64,000 bases of DNA, taken from NCBI GenBank assembly GCA_949358305.1, contig OX442314.1, positions 2,049,087-2,113,086 of the forward strand, given 5' to 3'. This DNA comes from Strigamia acuminata. Taxonomy: Eukaryota > Arthropoda > Chilopoda > Geophilomorpha > Linotaeniidae. The notes under the pieces are model-generated. The model ran no database searches. It saw nothing but the letters and a program-made list of their open reading frames with translations, and had not been told where the DNA came from. Numbering within the stretch: position 1 is the first letter of the stretch; the number at the start of each line of letters is the position of its first letter. This document shows, in pieces, positions 12,874 through 24,751 of this stretch. The translations under genes were made by a program, and so were the position numbers.

Positions 12874-15285
12874 TCAGTCTTCCGCGTATTGAGGAGCGGT
12901 GGGGACCGTGAGCACGGACGATGAGTCATAGTGATCGGCCACTGCGGAAGTGTGCAGAATGGGCTTTTCTTCGGGCGCCGGGTCGGCCATGATTTGCAGA
13001 TTGTGAATGGCGACGAAGTGGTCGTAACCTTGGAGGATTACGACTTTGAGGTGGCGGGCTACGCATGTTTCTTTTATGTTCCAAGTGTACATTCGTCTGT
13101 CCTTGTGTTCACATTCTGCCGATGTAAAGAAAAGGGTTTACAAATTATTTCTCGCGAACCAATGTACAACCGATTCTGTTTTTACTCGATAGATACGTTA
13201 CAGGTAAAAAAAAATTTGCAAGAAAAAGACACTAGGTGCATTCAAAAACTAAAATATTTTGTGTTTTACTTCAATTTTAAGCCAAAAATGACATCATTTC
13301 CTGTTTAAACCCATGTTAAAAGTTATAACAAATCGCAAGGGACAGAGACATCGGTTGTGTATGAATATAACACAATGGTTGTGCCATATTTGAATACAGA
13401 ATGCCATTGTGTTATATTACACCGCCAAATGACAATATGCGGAAGAAATACATTTTTAAAAATACAATAAAATAAAAATTTTATTATATCATCTTTTCCA
13501 AATCACTTTGCACAACTTTTGTATTTTTATTTGAAATACTGTAAATTTTTAATCAGTTTTGTTGGAGTTTTATTGACCGCCAATGTTGCTGTTGACCAAT
13601 TACTTATCATTTTGAACTGCCTGTGTACGCTTGCCATTAATATTTACAACAAACTTACAAAATTTCAGAAGTTTCATAAAAGGCAGGCAATATAACAAAA
13701 TGGGGTGCTATTGAATAGACAACATGACACTTGCCCTGTATTTGAACACAACACCATTCCATTATTCTGGGAAGACGGTAGCTGCATTCAAAAATGGATG
13801 AAAAAGTGTTTTCGGTGTTTGTGTTTTTGTTTTGTGACGTTAAAAGATATAAAAACAAACTCCCAAACACAAATAACATGATTCACTGAAGGCAGCTACT
13901 GTGTACTTTTTTTTAAAAAACCTTTATAAAAAATTGTGTTAAATCAAAAGAAATTGTGTAAAAACTGAATTGAATTTATTTTTCTGGATTAGACCGTGTT
14001 AAATCAAAATCATGTAAAAAAAAGACCGTGTGAAAACAGAATTGGATGTACTCTTCTCTAAACTAGGTTTATCGAAAGAAGTTTCTTGGAGGGAAAATTT
14101 ATATAGCGTCGATTCATCATTGGGTGATCCGGAAACTTATTTACGGTAGAACCTCGATTATCTGAACAAAGGAATAAGGGTAAAATGTGCCGTTCTGGTA
14201 TAAGGCATTACGAATTTATGGACAATTTTCAGGTTCATTGGTCAAAGCGCAAGAAAGTTTTTTTGTAGTTTTTTACTAATTTTATAGAGGCCGCAATATG
14301 TTAATGCAATAATAATGAACTTTGAACCTTCTGGTGGTGGTTTTAAACACTACCAGTAAATGCAAGCGCTCTTTACTAAAGCAGCAAAGCCTGTTTAAAA
14401 ATTTTGCTGGAACTTTAAGGGGCAGAAAATTTCAATTCAGAATAACTAATTAAATAAACAACTAATACATACAAATTTCATATGAGTCAAAGTCAGACAC
14501 CATATAAACAAAATCATAAATTTTCAGCAAAAAAAAATCCGTGTAGCCTTACGCCTCCGAGGGTAAAAGTATGTGAAAATCGTCAAAAAACATTAAAAAC
14601 TAATTAAACATATGTGAAAATCGTCAAAAAACATTAAAAATCGATTAAAACACCGATAAAAATGGGTAAAAAATCGATAAAACATCGCTTGACTGCTGTT
14701 CGGATAACCCAAAGTTCGTATAACCGGTGTTCCAAGAACCGAGTGCTTTTTATTTTAGTTTTTATTGTCGTACCTTCTTCGGCGACGTATTTTTCGAATT
14801 CCGTCGGTAGGTCGTGCTTGGTTTTATCAATTTTTATTAATTTCACTAAAAAAAATAAAAAAATAAAATAAAATATTTTTTTTTCTTCTATTTTATTTAA
14901 AATACTACCGTTGTAAAATTGCAATGCCACGCTTGTGACGTTCATTTTCGTGCGGAAAGAAACGATAAACGAGTGTGGGAAAAGCCCCGATGTGGGCCAA
15001 AAAGTGTCCCACTTGCTACAAACAAAAACAAGGTTTAATTGATATGTCCACCACCAGTTGTCATAGAAACTATGTCAACCGATGTCAACACTCAATAAAT
15101 TGTTAAAATAATGAGAAGTTTCGCGAAAAACGACTAAAATATTAGTTTTTGACCTGAAAAAGACAAAAAATTGAAGAAAAATAACTAAATTACCCGTCAA
15201 TTATGTTGTTTAGTGGATACTTATCATCGCGGCAGGTGGCGAAATAAATTCGTGTTCCTTCGCTGACTAGCGCTATATCCTTCAT
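12874..15285 (-). CDS. IFT25: IFT25 / HSPB11-like intraflagellar transport protein (4 exons, 170 aa)
   Basis: Minus-strand exons are 15285-15194, 15015-14909, 14845-14774 and 13115-12874; phases 2, 1 and 1 close perfectly. Exon 1 (MKDIALVSEGTRIYFATC and PLNNIIDG), exon 2 (WDTFWPTSGLFPHSFIVSF), exon 3 (LIKIDKTKHDLPTEFEKYV) and exon 4 (VVILQGYDHFVAIHNLQI) match the four parts of human HSPB11 in order. The fold is a small discoidin-like beta sandwich. IFT25 pairs with IFT27 in the IFT-B train and exports Hedgehog and BBSome cargo from cilia in vertebrates. The partner is not in this window. The C-terminus extends about 35 residues beyond the usual end with an acidic, Pro-rich tail. Intron 3 is 1.66 kb and full of repeat debris, so the exons are easy to miss. 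Confidence 0.93.
13116..14773. other. IFT25 intron 3: repeat debris
   Basis: The intron has no coding sequence I can support. Segments at 13355-13435 contain GAATATAACACAATGG words like the palindromic transposon family at 24.6 and 39.4 kb. A left GGTAGAACCTCGATTATCTG near 14143 and a right TTCGGATAACCCAAAGTTCG near 14699 resemble the ends of a pogo/Tigger element, a weak match. Near 14565-14650 a roughly 50-bp unit is tandemly duplicated. Confidence 0.45.
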
Positions 15286-15622
15286 AACGACGTTATTTCG
15301 CGAGAAAATAACGCGCTTCTTCTTTCACGACGGTACTTCACTCGTTATTTTCAATTTTTCATTTATCCCGAGCGAAATAACGGAAATAAATAAATACCAC
15401 GGACCGAATGAATCAAAAACAGTTGATGTTTCCATCACCAGATGGCGCGACGGTCACATCGTGACGACTGGGACTAAAAATTCGCTCGATTTTTGCAAAT
15501 TTTAATAAAGAACGTTCGCGATTTTTATTTTCGGAACCATTAATTAATATCTTTTGTATAAAAAGAATGTTTGATTGAGAAAAACGACAGACGGAAGTAG
15601 AAACGCGAATCAGAGTATAAAA
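15286..15622. promoter_or_regulatory. Putative bidirectional promoter of IFT25 and SF3B2
   Basis: The start codons of IFT25 (minus) and SF3B2 (plus) are 337 bp apart and face away from each other, so one short region must hold both promoters. It is richer in CpG than the surrounding introns (for example CGCGAGAAAATAACGCGC near 15299). No TATA box stands out. Co-regulation is an inference from layout only. Confidence 0.55.
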
Positions 15623-18600
15623 ATGGCCGACCGGTCAATTCCCACTCTCACCGAACTAAGGAAACTGCGCGTGGTAGAATTGAAGGGGAAGCTCACGAAA
15701 TTGGGTTTATCGACGACAGGTAACGCTTTCGCACCGCCGAGTTCCCATAACAAACTAACGCACGTTTCGCCGACAGGTTTGAAAGCTGATTTGGTCGACC
15801 GTTTGTACAACGCTTCGCAAGTAAGTGATTCGCAACGAAAACACAACGACACGCGCATCACGTGACTGGAGACGAGGCTTAAATCGTTTATTTTTCAGAA
15901 TTCGCCGGCCGACGACGATGATGAAGAAGACGACGAAGCCGGCGACGTGCTAGACCACGAAGAGGTAGAATTTTGCTTAAAAGATTTTCGTCTATTTGTT
16001 TTTTAATTGGAATTATGCAAAAATAGCTCGCGTACGAATCGAATCCGCAGCAAATGATGCAGGACGAACAACGCAGGCAGCAAGAAGAAGTCGTCGCACT
16101 GCAAATGCAACAAGTAAAGTTCAAATTTACCGATAAATTAATCAATTGATTAATCAATTGAAAGTTGGCTGGAACCGACGGTACCGGCTTACTTTCACCC
16201 CTGATTTATTGAACCGACGGAACCGGCCCAGACAGCATCATTGCGATATATATTTATATACTTAGAAAATCAACAGATTTAACACGAAAATCGACTGTTT
16301 TAGATCGAAAATCAACGTTTTTAGCACAAATAATTATCGTCATTACATTACATTTGTCAAAAATGTCGATTTTTAGTATAAAATGAAAATTTTTAGTCTA
16401 AAATGTCAATTTTTAGTCTGAAATGTCGATTTTTTTTGTCTAAAATGATGATTTTTTTTGTCTAAAATGTCGCTTTTTAGTCTAAAATGAACATTTTTTT
16501 TGTCTAAAATGAACATTTTTTGCTAAAAAAAAATGAACATTTCTTTTGTCTAAAATGAAGATTTTATGATCGGAAATAAGATTTTTTGTCTAAAATGATG
16601 ATTTTTTTTGTCTAAAATGTCGATTTTTAGTCTAAAATGAACATTTTTTTTGCCTAAAATGAAGATTTTATGATCGGAAATAAGATTTTTTGTCTAAAAT
16701 GATGATTTTTTGTCTAAAATGTCGATTTTTAGTCTAAAATGAACATTTTTTTTGTCTAAAATGAAGATTTTATGATCGGAAATGAACATTTTTTGTCTAA
16801 AATGACGATTTTTTCGTTTAAAATGACGATTTTTTGTATCTAAAATGACTATTTTTTGTCTAAAATAACAATTTTTCTCTAAAATGACGATTTTTAGTTT
16901 AAAATGACGATTTTCTGATCTAAAATGACGATTTTCTGATCTAAAATGACGATTTTCTGTCAAAAAATAACGATTTTTTAGTCTAAAATGACGATTTTTT
17001 GGTTCAGAAAGAACATTTTTGGTCTTAAATGAAGAATTTTGGTCTAAAATATCGATTTTTGGTCTAAAACCGTCGCAAACACATTTTTTCCACTTTAAAT
17101 AACCTTAAATGAATTAATTTTCTGATCTGCTAGCAGGTTATGAACGAACAGAACCAGCAGTCGATGGAATTCCAGCAAATGCAGGCGGATCAAGAGAACA
17201 TCCGTCTCGCCGAGGAATTGAGACTCCGACAGGAGGAGGAAGAACAGCAGCGTTTGTGGGAGCAGAACAGACAAGAAGAAGAGATGCGCCGCCTCGCGGA
17301 GGAGCAGCAAAGGATTCAGTGGGAGGAAGAGATGCGACGTCAGGAGGAGGAAGCGCGCTTGCGGGAGCAACTGCGCGTGCAGGAGGAGGAGGAACGGGAG
17401 GAGAAACGGCGTCAGGACGAGTTGCGGATGATGCAGGAGGAGATGCGGCGCCAGGACGAGCTGCGATTGGCGGAGATGCAGCGTCAGGAGCTGGCGAGAC
17501 AGGAGGAAATGAGGAGGATTCAGGAAGAGGAGCGAAGGAATCACGAACAGATGTTGAGGATGCAGCAGGAGGAGGAGCGCAGGAAGCAGGAGGAGTTGTT
17601 GGCGATGCAGAGAGCGGAGGAAATTCGAAGGATTCAGGAGGAGGAGCGCAAACGGATGGAGGAGATGCAGCGGGTGGAGGAAATGCGGAGGTTCCAGGAG
17701 GAGGAGCGTCGCAAACACGAGCAGATGGTGGAGGAGGAGCGCAAGATGAAGGAAGCGGCCGAGTTGCAGCAAAAAGTAATTTTAAAAAATTGATTTTCGG
17801 TGATTTTGAGTTAATTTTTGGTGATTTTGAGTTGATTTTTGGTGATTTTGAGTTGATTTTTGGTGATTTTGAGTTGATTTTTGGTTATATTGAGTTGATT
17901 TTTGGTTATTTTTAGTTGATTTTTGTTTATTTTGAGTATTTTGGTGATTTTGATTTAATTTTTGGTGATTTTTGTTGATTTTGAGTTGATTTTTGGTGAT
18001 TTTGAGTTGATTTTTGGTGATTTTGAATTGATTTTTGGTAATTTTCAGTTGATTTTTGTTGATTTCAAGTATTTTGGTGATTTTGATTTGATTTTTGGTT
18101 ATTTTGAGTTGATTTTTGATGATTTTAATTTGATTTTTGGTGATTTTGATTTGATATTTGTGTTTGTTTTTGTAGGTTTTGCAGCAGCAGATGTTGTTGG
18201 AGCAGCAGAAAATGGAGGAGGAGAAGCGGGAGAAGGAGAAGTTGTTCCAGTTGCAGCAGGAAGCGTTGTTGGCGAAGCAACAGGACGAACAGCGCCAGAT
18301 TCAACAGCAGTTGATCGCGCAGCAGCAGATGATGGAGGAGAAACAGAGGAAGGATGAGGAGTTGTTCCGGCTGCAGGAGAAGGCGTCGATGATGGTGAAT
18401 CAGGAAGCGCAGATCCAGCAACAGCAGCAGATGATACTCGAGGAACAGCAGCAACAACAACAGCAACAGCAGCAACAAATGCAGCAACAACAACAGCAAC
18501 AGCAGCAACAAATGCAGCAACAACAACAACAAATGCAGCAGTCGGTTTTGGTTCTACAGCCGATACAATTGATACAGTCTCAAATGGTGATTGATCAATT

Positions 18601-20683
18601 ATTTTATTTTTTTGACTTGTTTTAATTCATTTTAAATATTTTCGACTTATTTTAACTCATTTTAAATTTATTCGACTTATTTTAACTCATTTTGAATTTT
18701 TTCGACTTATTTTAACTCATTTTAAATTTTTTCGACTTATTTTAACTCATTTTTTCGACTTATTTTAACTCATTTTAAATTTTTTCGACTTATATTAACT
18801 CATTTTTTCGACTTATTTTAACTCATTTTAAATTTTTTCGATTTATTTGTAATTTTTTCGACTTATTTTAACTTATTTCACACTGTTTAGACGTATTTCA
18901 CATTTTTTAGACTAATTTCACATTTTTTAGACGAATTTCACATTTTTTAGACTTATTTCACATTTTTTAAGACTTATTTCAAACTTTTTCGATTGATTTC
19001 AAATTTTGTTTTAAATCTCTAATTTTCAAATTCTTTTGTCTCTAGAGCGCCGTACCCGCTGCGGAAATTGTGGAATCTGTGTTGAAACAGCAGCAGGAGG
19101 AGGAGGAATTGTACCGGCTGCAAGGTGAAGCGTTTTTGGCGAAACGACAAGAAGAACACGACATTCAGTTGCAGCAACAGGTGAATTTACGAATTTACCC
19201 ACAAATACTTAAATTACAATTCATTTTAAACTTTTAAATTTTCAGATGTTGCACCAGCAAGAACAGCAACAGAAACATCTGATGATACAACAACAGCAGA
19301 AAATCCTGGAGGAAGAAAAACGGCGCGAGGAAGAGGAATTATTCCGCGCGCAACAGGAAGCGCTATTGGCGCAGAAACGCGAGGACGAAACTCGCAAATT
19401 GATGCAACAGAGACAACAAGCGATGGCGCAACAACAACAGCAACAACAACAACAACAACCGCCGCCCGTTCAGATGCGGATGTCGTCGCAAGTGCCGATG
19501 CCGAATCGAGTAAAATGCGATGAAAATTCGATTTTTTTTTACAAATAAATTAAAAAATTTGATTGAATTTCAGATGGAGCCGAATAAGCCGCCGCCGCTC
19601 ATGTCGCTCGACGTTCCCAAGCCGATGGAGGATCCGTCGAAGGAGATTAAATTACCGCAAGCGCTTGAAAAAGCTTTGGCTTACAAAGTGGAGCGCACGC
19701 AACAGCTGGGTGTGGTCCACGACGACGTGGACAACGAAAACGACGACAATCGGCAAGGAAAGGACGACGACAATGAAATGGACGACGATGTGGATGACGA
19801 TGCGGGCAAAACGTCGACGGTCGACAAACCCGTCAAAGAAGTAAAATTAAATTATTTAAAATTAATTTTATTAATTTTCTTGAATTATTTTTTATTTTTA
19901 TTAATTTTCTGGAATTATTTTTGATTTTTATTAATTTTCTGGAATTATTTTTGATTTTTATTAATTTTCTGGAATTATTTTTGATTTTTATTAATTTTCT
20001 GGAATTATTTTTGATTTTTATTAATTTTCTGGAATTATTTTTGATTTTTATTAATTTTCTGGAATTATTTTTGATTTTTATTAATTTTCTTGTATTTCTA
20101 TTAATTTTTTATTAATTTTCTTGTAATTCTATTGATTTTTATTAATTTTCTCGTGTTTTTATTGATTTTTACTGATTTTTATTAATTTTCTCGTGTTTTT
20201 ATTGATTTTTACTGATTTTTATTAATTTTCTCGGATTTTACTGATTTTTATTAATTTTTTGATAGTCAAAGAACCACCGACGGAAAATGAAGAAGAAACG
20301 ACGAGCAAAACATCGTCAGATGCAACAGAAATTGCAGGAACAGCAATTGGAGAACGAAGAGGAAGAGGAGAAGCGAGTCGCGCATCCGCTGGACGACGTC
20401 GAAGTCGAGTAAAATTACTAAACAAAAAAATTGATTTATTCATTTATTCATTTATTTATTTATATTTTGACACAGCTACATTCAGGACACGGTCAACATG
20501 GACCCAATGGACCCCATGTATTTCCAGTTCATGAAAATCTTCGAAACTTTCAAGTTGTCCGAGTCGGACAAGAAGGGCGACGACGGCAAGGAGAACCGCG
20601 ACTCCAGACTGGACATGGATTTGAGGAAGAAACCCAAGGACACCGACGAAGATCTGGACGACGAGGTGTGAAAATTACTTATT

Positions 20684-20722
<39 letters not shown>

Positions 20723-22930
20723 TTCTTTATTTTTGTGCAGAAAAAGGACGACGAGCCGAAATTATCGAAACGTAAAATGAAGAAACTGAACCGGTTGAGC
20801 GTGGCCGAGTTAAAGCAACACGTGGCGCGTCCGGACGTTGTGGAAATGCACGACGTGACCGCCAGAGATCCCAAATTGTTGGTGATGTTGAAATCGACTC
20901 GCAACACCGTGCCGGTGCCCCGACATTGGTGCTTCAAGAGGAAATATTTGCAGGGCAAACGCGGTATTGAGAAGCCGCCTTTTAATCTGCCAGACTTTAT
21001 CAAGAGAACGGGCATTATGGAAATGCGCCAGGCACTGCAAGACAAAGTAAAAAAGAAAAATTAAAATTAAAATAAAGTACAAACTGTGAAATTTGCGTTG
21101 CAGGAGGATCAGAAAACGATTAAAGCGAAAATGAGGGAAAAAGTTCGGCCCAAATTAGGAAAAATTGATATTGATTATCAAAAGCTCCATGATGCCTTTT
21201 TTAAGTGAGTTTACTTGTTTTTTTTAAAAAAAAATTAAATTAAATTAAATTTGATTGGTTTTAGGTGGCAAACTAAGCCGAGAATGACGATTCACGGAGA
21301 TTTATATTATGAGGGAAAAGAATTTGAGACGCGACTAAAAGAGAAGAAACCCGGCGAATTATCTGACGAGTTGCGCACGGCTTTGGGAATGCCAGTCGGA
21401 CCGGTAATACGTTGAAATTTTGTTGGATTTGTTGAAATTTTGATGGATTTGTTGAAATTTTGATGGATTTGTTGAAATTTTGTTAGATTTGTTGAAATTT
21501 TGACAGATTTGTTGAAATTTTGACAGATTTGTTGAAATTTTGTTAGATTTGTTGAAATTTTGTTAGATTTGTTGAAATTTTGATAGATATGTTGAAATAT
21601 TGATAGATATGTTGAAATTTTGATAGATTTGTTGAAATTTTGTTAGATTTGTTAAAATTTTGACAGATTTGTTGAAATTTTGACAGATTTGTTGAAATTT
21701 TGACAGATTTGTTGAAATTTTATTAGATTTGTTGAAATTTTATTAGATTTGTTGAAATTTTGTTAGATTTGTTGAAATTTTGTCTGATTTGTTGAAATTT
21801 TCATAGATTTGTTAAAATTTTATTAGATTTATTGAAAATTTGTTTTTCCGTTTCAGAACTCGCACAAAGTGCCACCGCCGTGGCTGATTGCGATGCAGCG
21901 ATACGGACCGCCTCCGTCGTACCCGAATCTCAAGATTCCCGGTTTAAATGCACCCATCCCAGACGTTCGTATATTTTTTTTAATTAATGTTTTTAATTAA
22001 TGAGTTAATAATTTTTGTTTCAGGGTTGCTCGTTCGGTTACCACGCGGGAGGATGGGGCAAACCGCCCGTCGACGAGAGCGGCAAACCGCTGTACGGCGA
22101 CGTTTTCGGCACTCAGGGCAGCGAGTTCCACGTAAAAAACACGTCAAACTGTAAAAAGAGAGAAAATTAATTAATATTGTTTTTAAATTTCCAGACTTCG
22201 ATGGCCGATGAAGAGGTTGATCGCACGTTGTGGGGCGAATTGGAATCGGAGTCCGAGTCCGAGTCGGAAGAAGAAGAGGAGGAGGAGGAGGAAGAACCCG
22301 ACAAGAGCGGCATAATGACCCCGGCGGAGGGCGGATTGGTCACTCCGAGCGGGCTCGCGTCTATCCCAACGGGAATGGAGACCCCGGACATGATCGAGCT
22401 GCGCAAACGCAAGATCGAGAGCGAGATGGAGACGTGAGTTGGAGAATTTTGTTGAAACAAAACAATTTTTTTAAAATTTTTTTCGAATTTGTAGGGTCGA
22501 TGCTCCGTCTTTGTATACAATACTCCCGGAGAAGAAGACGGAGCGAGTGGGCGCCGCCATGATGGCGTCGACGCACGTGTACGACATTTCGGCCGCGATG
22601 CCGGGCAACAAGAGGTTCGCCACGATGCCGACCGCCGACGGACACGGCGGCGTTGAAGTGGCGCTCGATCCCAGCGAGTTGGACATGGACACGGCCGCAA
22701 TGGCAGCGCGCTACGAGCAGACCATCAGGGAGCAACAGAACCAGCTGGCCAAAGAGGATCTTAGTGATATGGTGGCCGAACACGCCGCAAAACAAAAGGT
22801 AAGATTTTGATTTAATTTTGATTTAATTTTTGTTTAATTTTAATTTTTAATTTTTTTTTAGAATAAGAGGAAAAAGCAGCAACAGGATACGGGAAAAAGT
22901 GCGAAAAAGTACAAGGAATTCAAATTTTGA
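15623..22930 (+). CDS. SF3B2: Splicing factor 3B subunit 2, SF3B2/SAP145 (19 exons, 1,238 aa)
   Basis: Exons: 15623-15719, 15777-15820, 15899-15964, 16027-16113, 17137-17775, 18176-18586, 19046-19180, 19246-19509, 19574-19840, 20266-20408, 20476-20665, 20741-21046, 21104-21204, 21265-21403, 21857-21964, 22024-22131, 22195-22433, 22495-22798 and 22862-22930. SF3B2 is a U2 snRNP SF3b subunit that contacts pre-mRNA near the branch site and binds SF3B4. Residues about 9-43 are a SAP motif. The C-terminal half is almost invariant: KHVARPDVVEMHDVTARDPK minus its first residues, PVPRHWCFKRKYLQGKRGIE, the PSP domain (PPPWLIAMQRYGPPPSYPNL) and the terminus KKYKEFKF. Between them, residues about 99-581 (exons 5-8) are a Glu/Gln/Arg/Met coiled coil with poly-Gln runs. 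That makes the protein roughly 340 residues longer than human (895). All phases close. Confidence 0.96.
16250..17090 (+). repeat. TCTAAAATGA-type minisatellite in SF3B2 intron 4
   Basis: Units of about 18-22 bp (GTCTAAAATGACGATTTTT and variants) fill the intron between exons 4 and 5. The array flanks are TTAGTCTAAAATG-like, with occasional ATGATCGGAAAT interruptions that recur as higher-order units. Confidence 0.88.
17785..18170 (+). repeat. GATTTTTGGTGATTTTGAGTT minisatellite (about 21 bp) in SF3B2 intron 5
   Basis: A T- and G-only 21-bp unit with core TTGGTGATTTTGAGTTGA repeats about 17 times. It starts within 10 bp of the donor and ends within 15 bp of the acceptor. Confidence 0.9.
18600..19020 (+). 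repeat. TTCGACTTATTTTAACTCAT minisatellite in SF3B2 intron 6
   Basis: A unit of about 30 bp with core TCGACTTATTTTAACTCATT repeats about ten times, then shifts to a shorter TTTCACATTTTTTAGACTTA unit toward the acceptor. Confidence 0.9.
19850..20260 (+). repeat. 30-bp TTATTAATTTTCTGGAATTA minisatellite in SF3B2 intron 9
   Basis: Seven near-identical 30-bp units (core TTATTAATTTTCTGGAATTA) occupy 19865-20090. They are followed by a decayed variant with TCTCGTGTTTTTATTGATT. Intron 11 (20666-20740) is likewise a TTTA microsatellite. Confidence 0.9.
21410..21840 (+). repeat. 20-bp GTTGAAATTTTGACAGATTT minisatellite in SF3B2 intron 14
   Basis: About 21 copies of a 20-bp unit run through the whole intron, varying mainly at the four bases between TTTT and GATTT (GACA, GTTA, GATA, GATG). 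Confidence 0.93.
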
Positions 22931-23587
22931 AGCCATTTTCATTCCATTTGTCATTTTATTTTCATTTTATATTATTGTAAAACGACTAATAAGTTAATTA
23001 TTAAAATTGTTCAATCGTCGTGTTGAAAATGATTTGAATTATGTCTGTACCATTAGAGATTAGAGATTTTTTAATCTAAATTAATGTAAATTTAATGTAA
23101 ATCAAGCGACCCAAAGCACGCCAGTGCGTTTTTATAGCAATCATCGACGGACAATCTTGAAAATCTTTGAAAAATCTTTGAAAATCTCTTGCGAACTCGC
23201 GCAATGTTAGGAAATCGAACAAGATTTAACACAATTTTGAGCATAAACTCGCAAAACGTCGTGAAATCAACAAGATTTAAATAAATCCCGAGCGAAATCA
23301 AGCAAAATCTTGAGCAAACTCGCGAAAAATCACATTTTTGTTGATTAGCACCATTGTATGTACTTGTATGCCAAAAGAACTGAACTCCTGAATTCCTATT
23401 TTGTTATTGTTGCAGTGAAAAATATAAAAACATGCACACTGAAAGATTTTACTCCAGTGAAATCAAGTCTTAGAGAATTATAAACACCATGCACATGATG
23501 CGTATCGTAAAATAAATCCATAAATCACATTTTACTGAAAATGTGGCAATTTTAAGCACTTATTGTACGAATTTCTGCATTTGTGGT
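22931..23587. other. SF3B2 3' flank, no gene seen
   Basis: AT-rich sequence following the SF3B2 stop. Around 23150-23330 a loose repeat of AAATCTTTGAAAATC and CTCGCGAA words is visible. No coding sequence was recognised. Confidence 0.5.
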
Positions 23588-24500
23588 ACTTTTTGGTTAC
23601 AAAATGTGCTTTTGGGGTTACAAAAGGTGCATTTTGTGTTACAAAAAGTGCATTTTGTGTTATAATAGGTGCATTTTGGGTTACAAAAGGTGCATTTTGG
23701 GTTACAAAAGGTGCATTTTGGGTTACAAAAGGTGCATTTTGGGTTACAAAAGGTGCATTTTGGGTTACAAAAGGTGCATTTTGGGTTACAAAAGGTGCAT
23801 TTTGGGTTACAAAAGGTGCATTTTGGGTTACAAAAGGTGCATTTTGGGTTACAAAAGGTGCATTTTGGGTTACAAAAGGTGCATTTTGGGTTACAAAAGG
23901 TGCATTTTGGGTTACAAAAGGTGCATTTTGGGTTACAAAAGGTGCATTTTGGGTTACAAAAGGTGCATTTTGGGTTACAAAAGGTGCATTTTGGGTTACA
24001 AAAGGTGCATTTTGGGTTACAAAAGGTGCATTTTGGGTTACAAAAGGTGCATTTTGGGTTACAAAAGGTGCATTTTGGGTTACAAAAGGTGCATTTTGGG
24101 TTACAAAAGGTGCATTTTGGGTTACAAAAGGTGCATTTTGGGTTACAAAAGGTGCATTTTGGGTTACAAAAGGTGCATTTTGGGTTACAAAAGGTGCATT
24201 TTGGGTTACAAAAGGTGCATTTTGGGTTACAAAAGGTGCATTTTGGGTTACAAAAGGTGCATTTTGGGTTACAAAAGGTGCATTTTGGGTTACAAAAGGT
24301 GCATTTTGGGTTACAAAAGGTGCATTTTGGGTTACAAAAGGTGCATTTTGGGTTACAAAAGGTGCATTTTGGGTTACAAAAGGTGCATTTTGGGTTACAA
24401 AAGGTGCATTTTGGGTTACAAAAGGTGCATTTTGGGTTACAAAAGGTGCATTTTGGGTTACAAAAGGTGCATTTTGGGTTACAAAAGGTGCATTTTGGTT
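23588..24500. repeat. 21-bp minisatellite, about 40 near-identical units
   Basis: The unit GGTGCATTTTGGGTTACAAA plus AG (21 bp) is repeated without visible change from about 23669 to 24497. Three or four degenerate units precede it (GTGTTACAAAAAGTG variants at 23588-23668). Because 21 is a multiple of three and the unit lacks stops in several frames, long frames run through it on both strands. These are artefacts of the repeat, not genes. Confidence 0.97.
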
Positions 24501-24751
24501 TTCTTGGCTCCCAAGTGATTTTTCATGGTGAAAATGGCCTTTATTTGTCAATATGCCGTTTTCCGTGGAGAAAATTGCCGTTTTTCATCAGAAATGGCTA
24601 CCGTCGAATAGTACTGGATCGTGTTGTATTCGAATACAACACAATGGTGTTATATTCGAATTGACATTCGAATTCAGATTTTGTCCTAAAATATTTAAAA
24701 ATTAAAACAACAATATTAATGGGAGAAAAATCTTTATTTAATGATTTTATG

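Noticed and set aside
17095-18532. Leucine-rich antisense frames opposite SF3B2 exons 5-6
   Set aside because: They mirror CAG/GAG-rich sense codons; the sense frame is spliced in phase and belongs to SF3B2.
23588-24500. Possible CRISPR array
   Set aside because: Units are contiguous 21-bp tandem repeats without spacers, in a eukaryotic genome.
23532-24664. Long open frames of 310-340 codons in several frames of the 21-bp array
   Set aside because: They are pure translations of a repeat whose period is divisible by three; no splice, start or family support.
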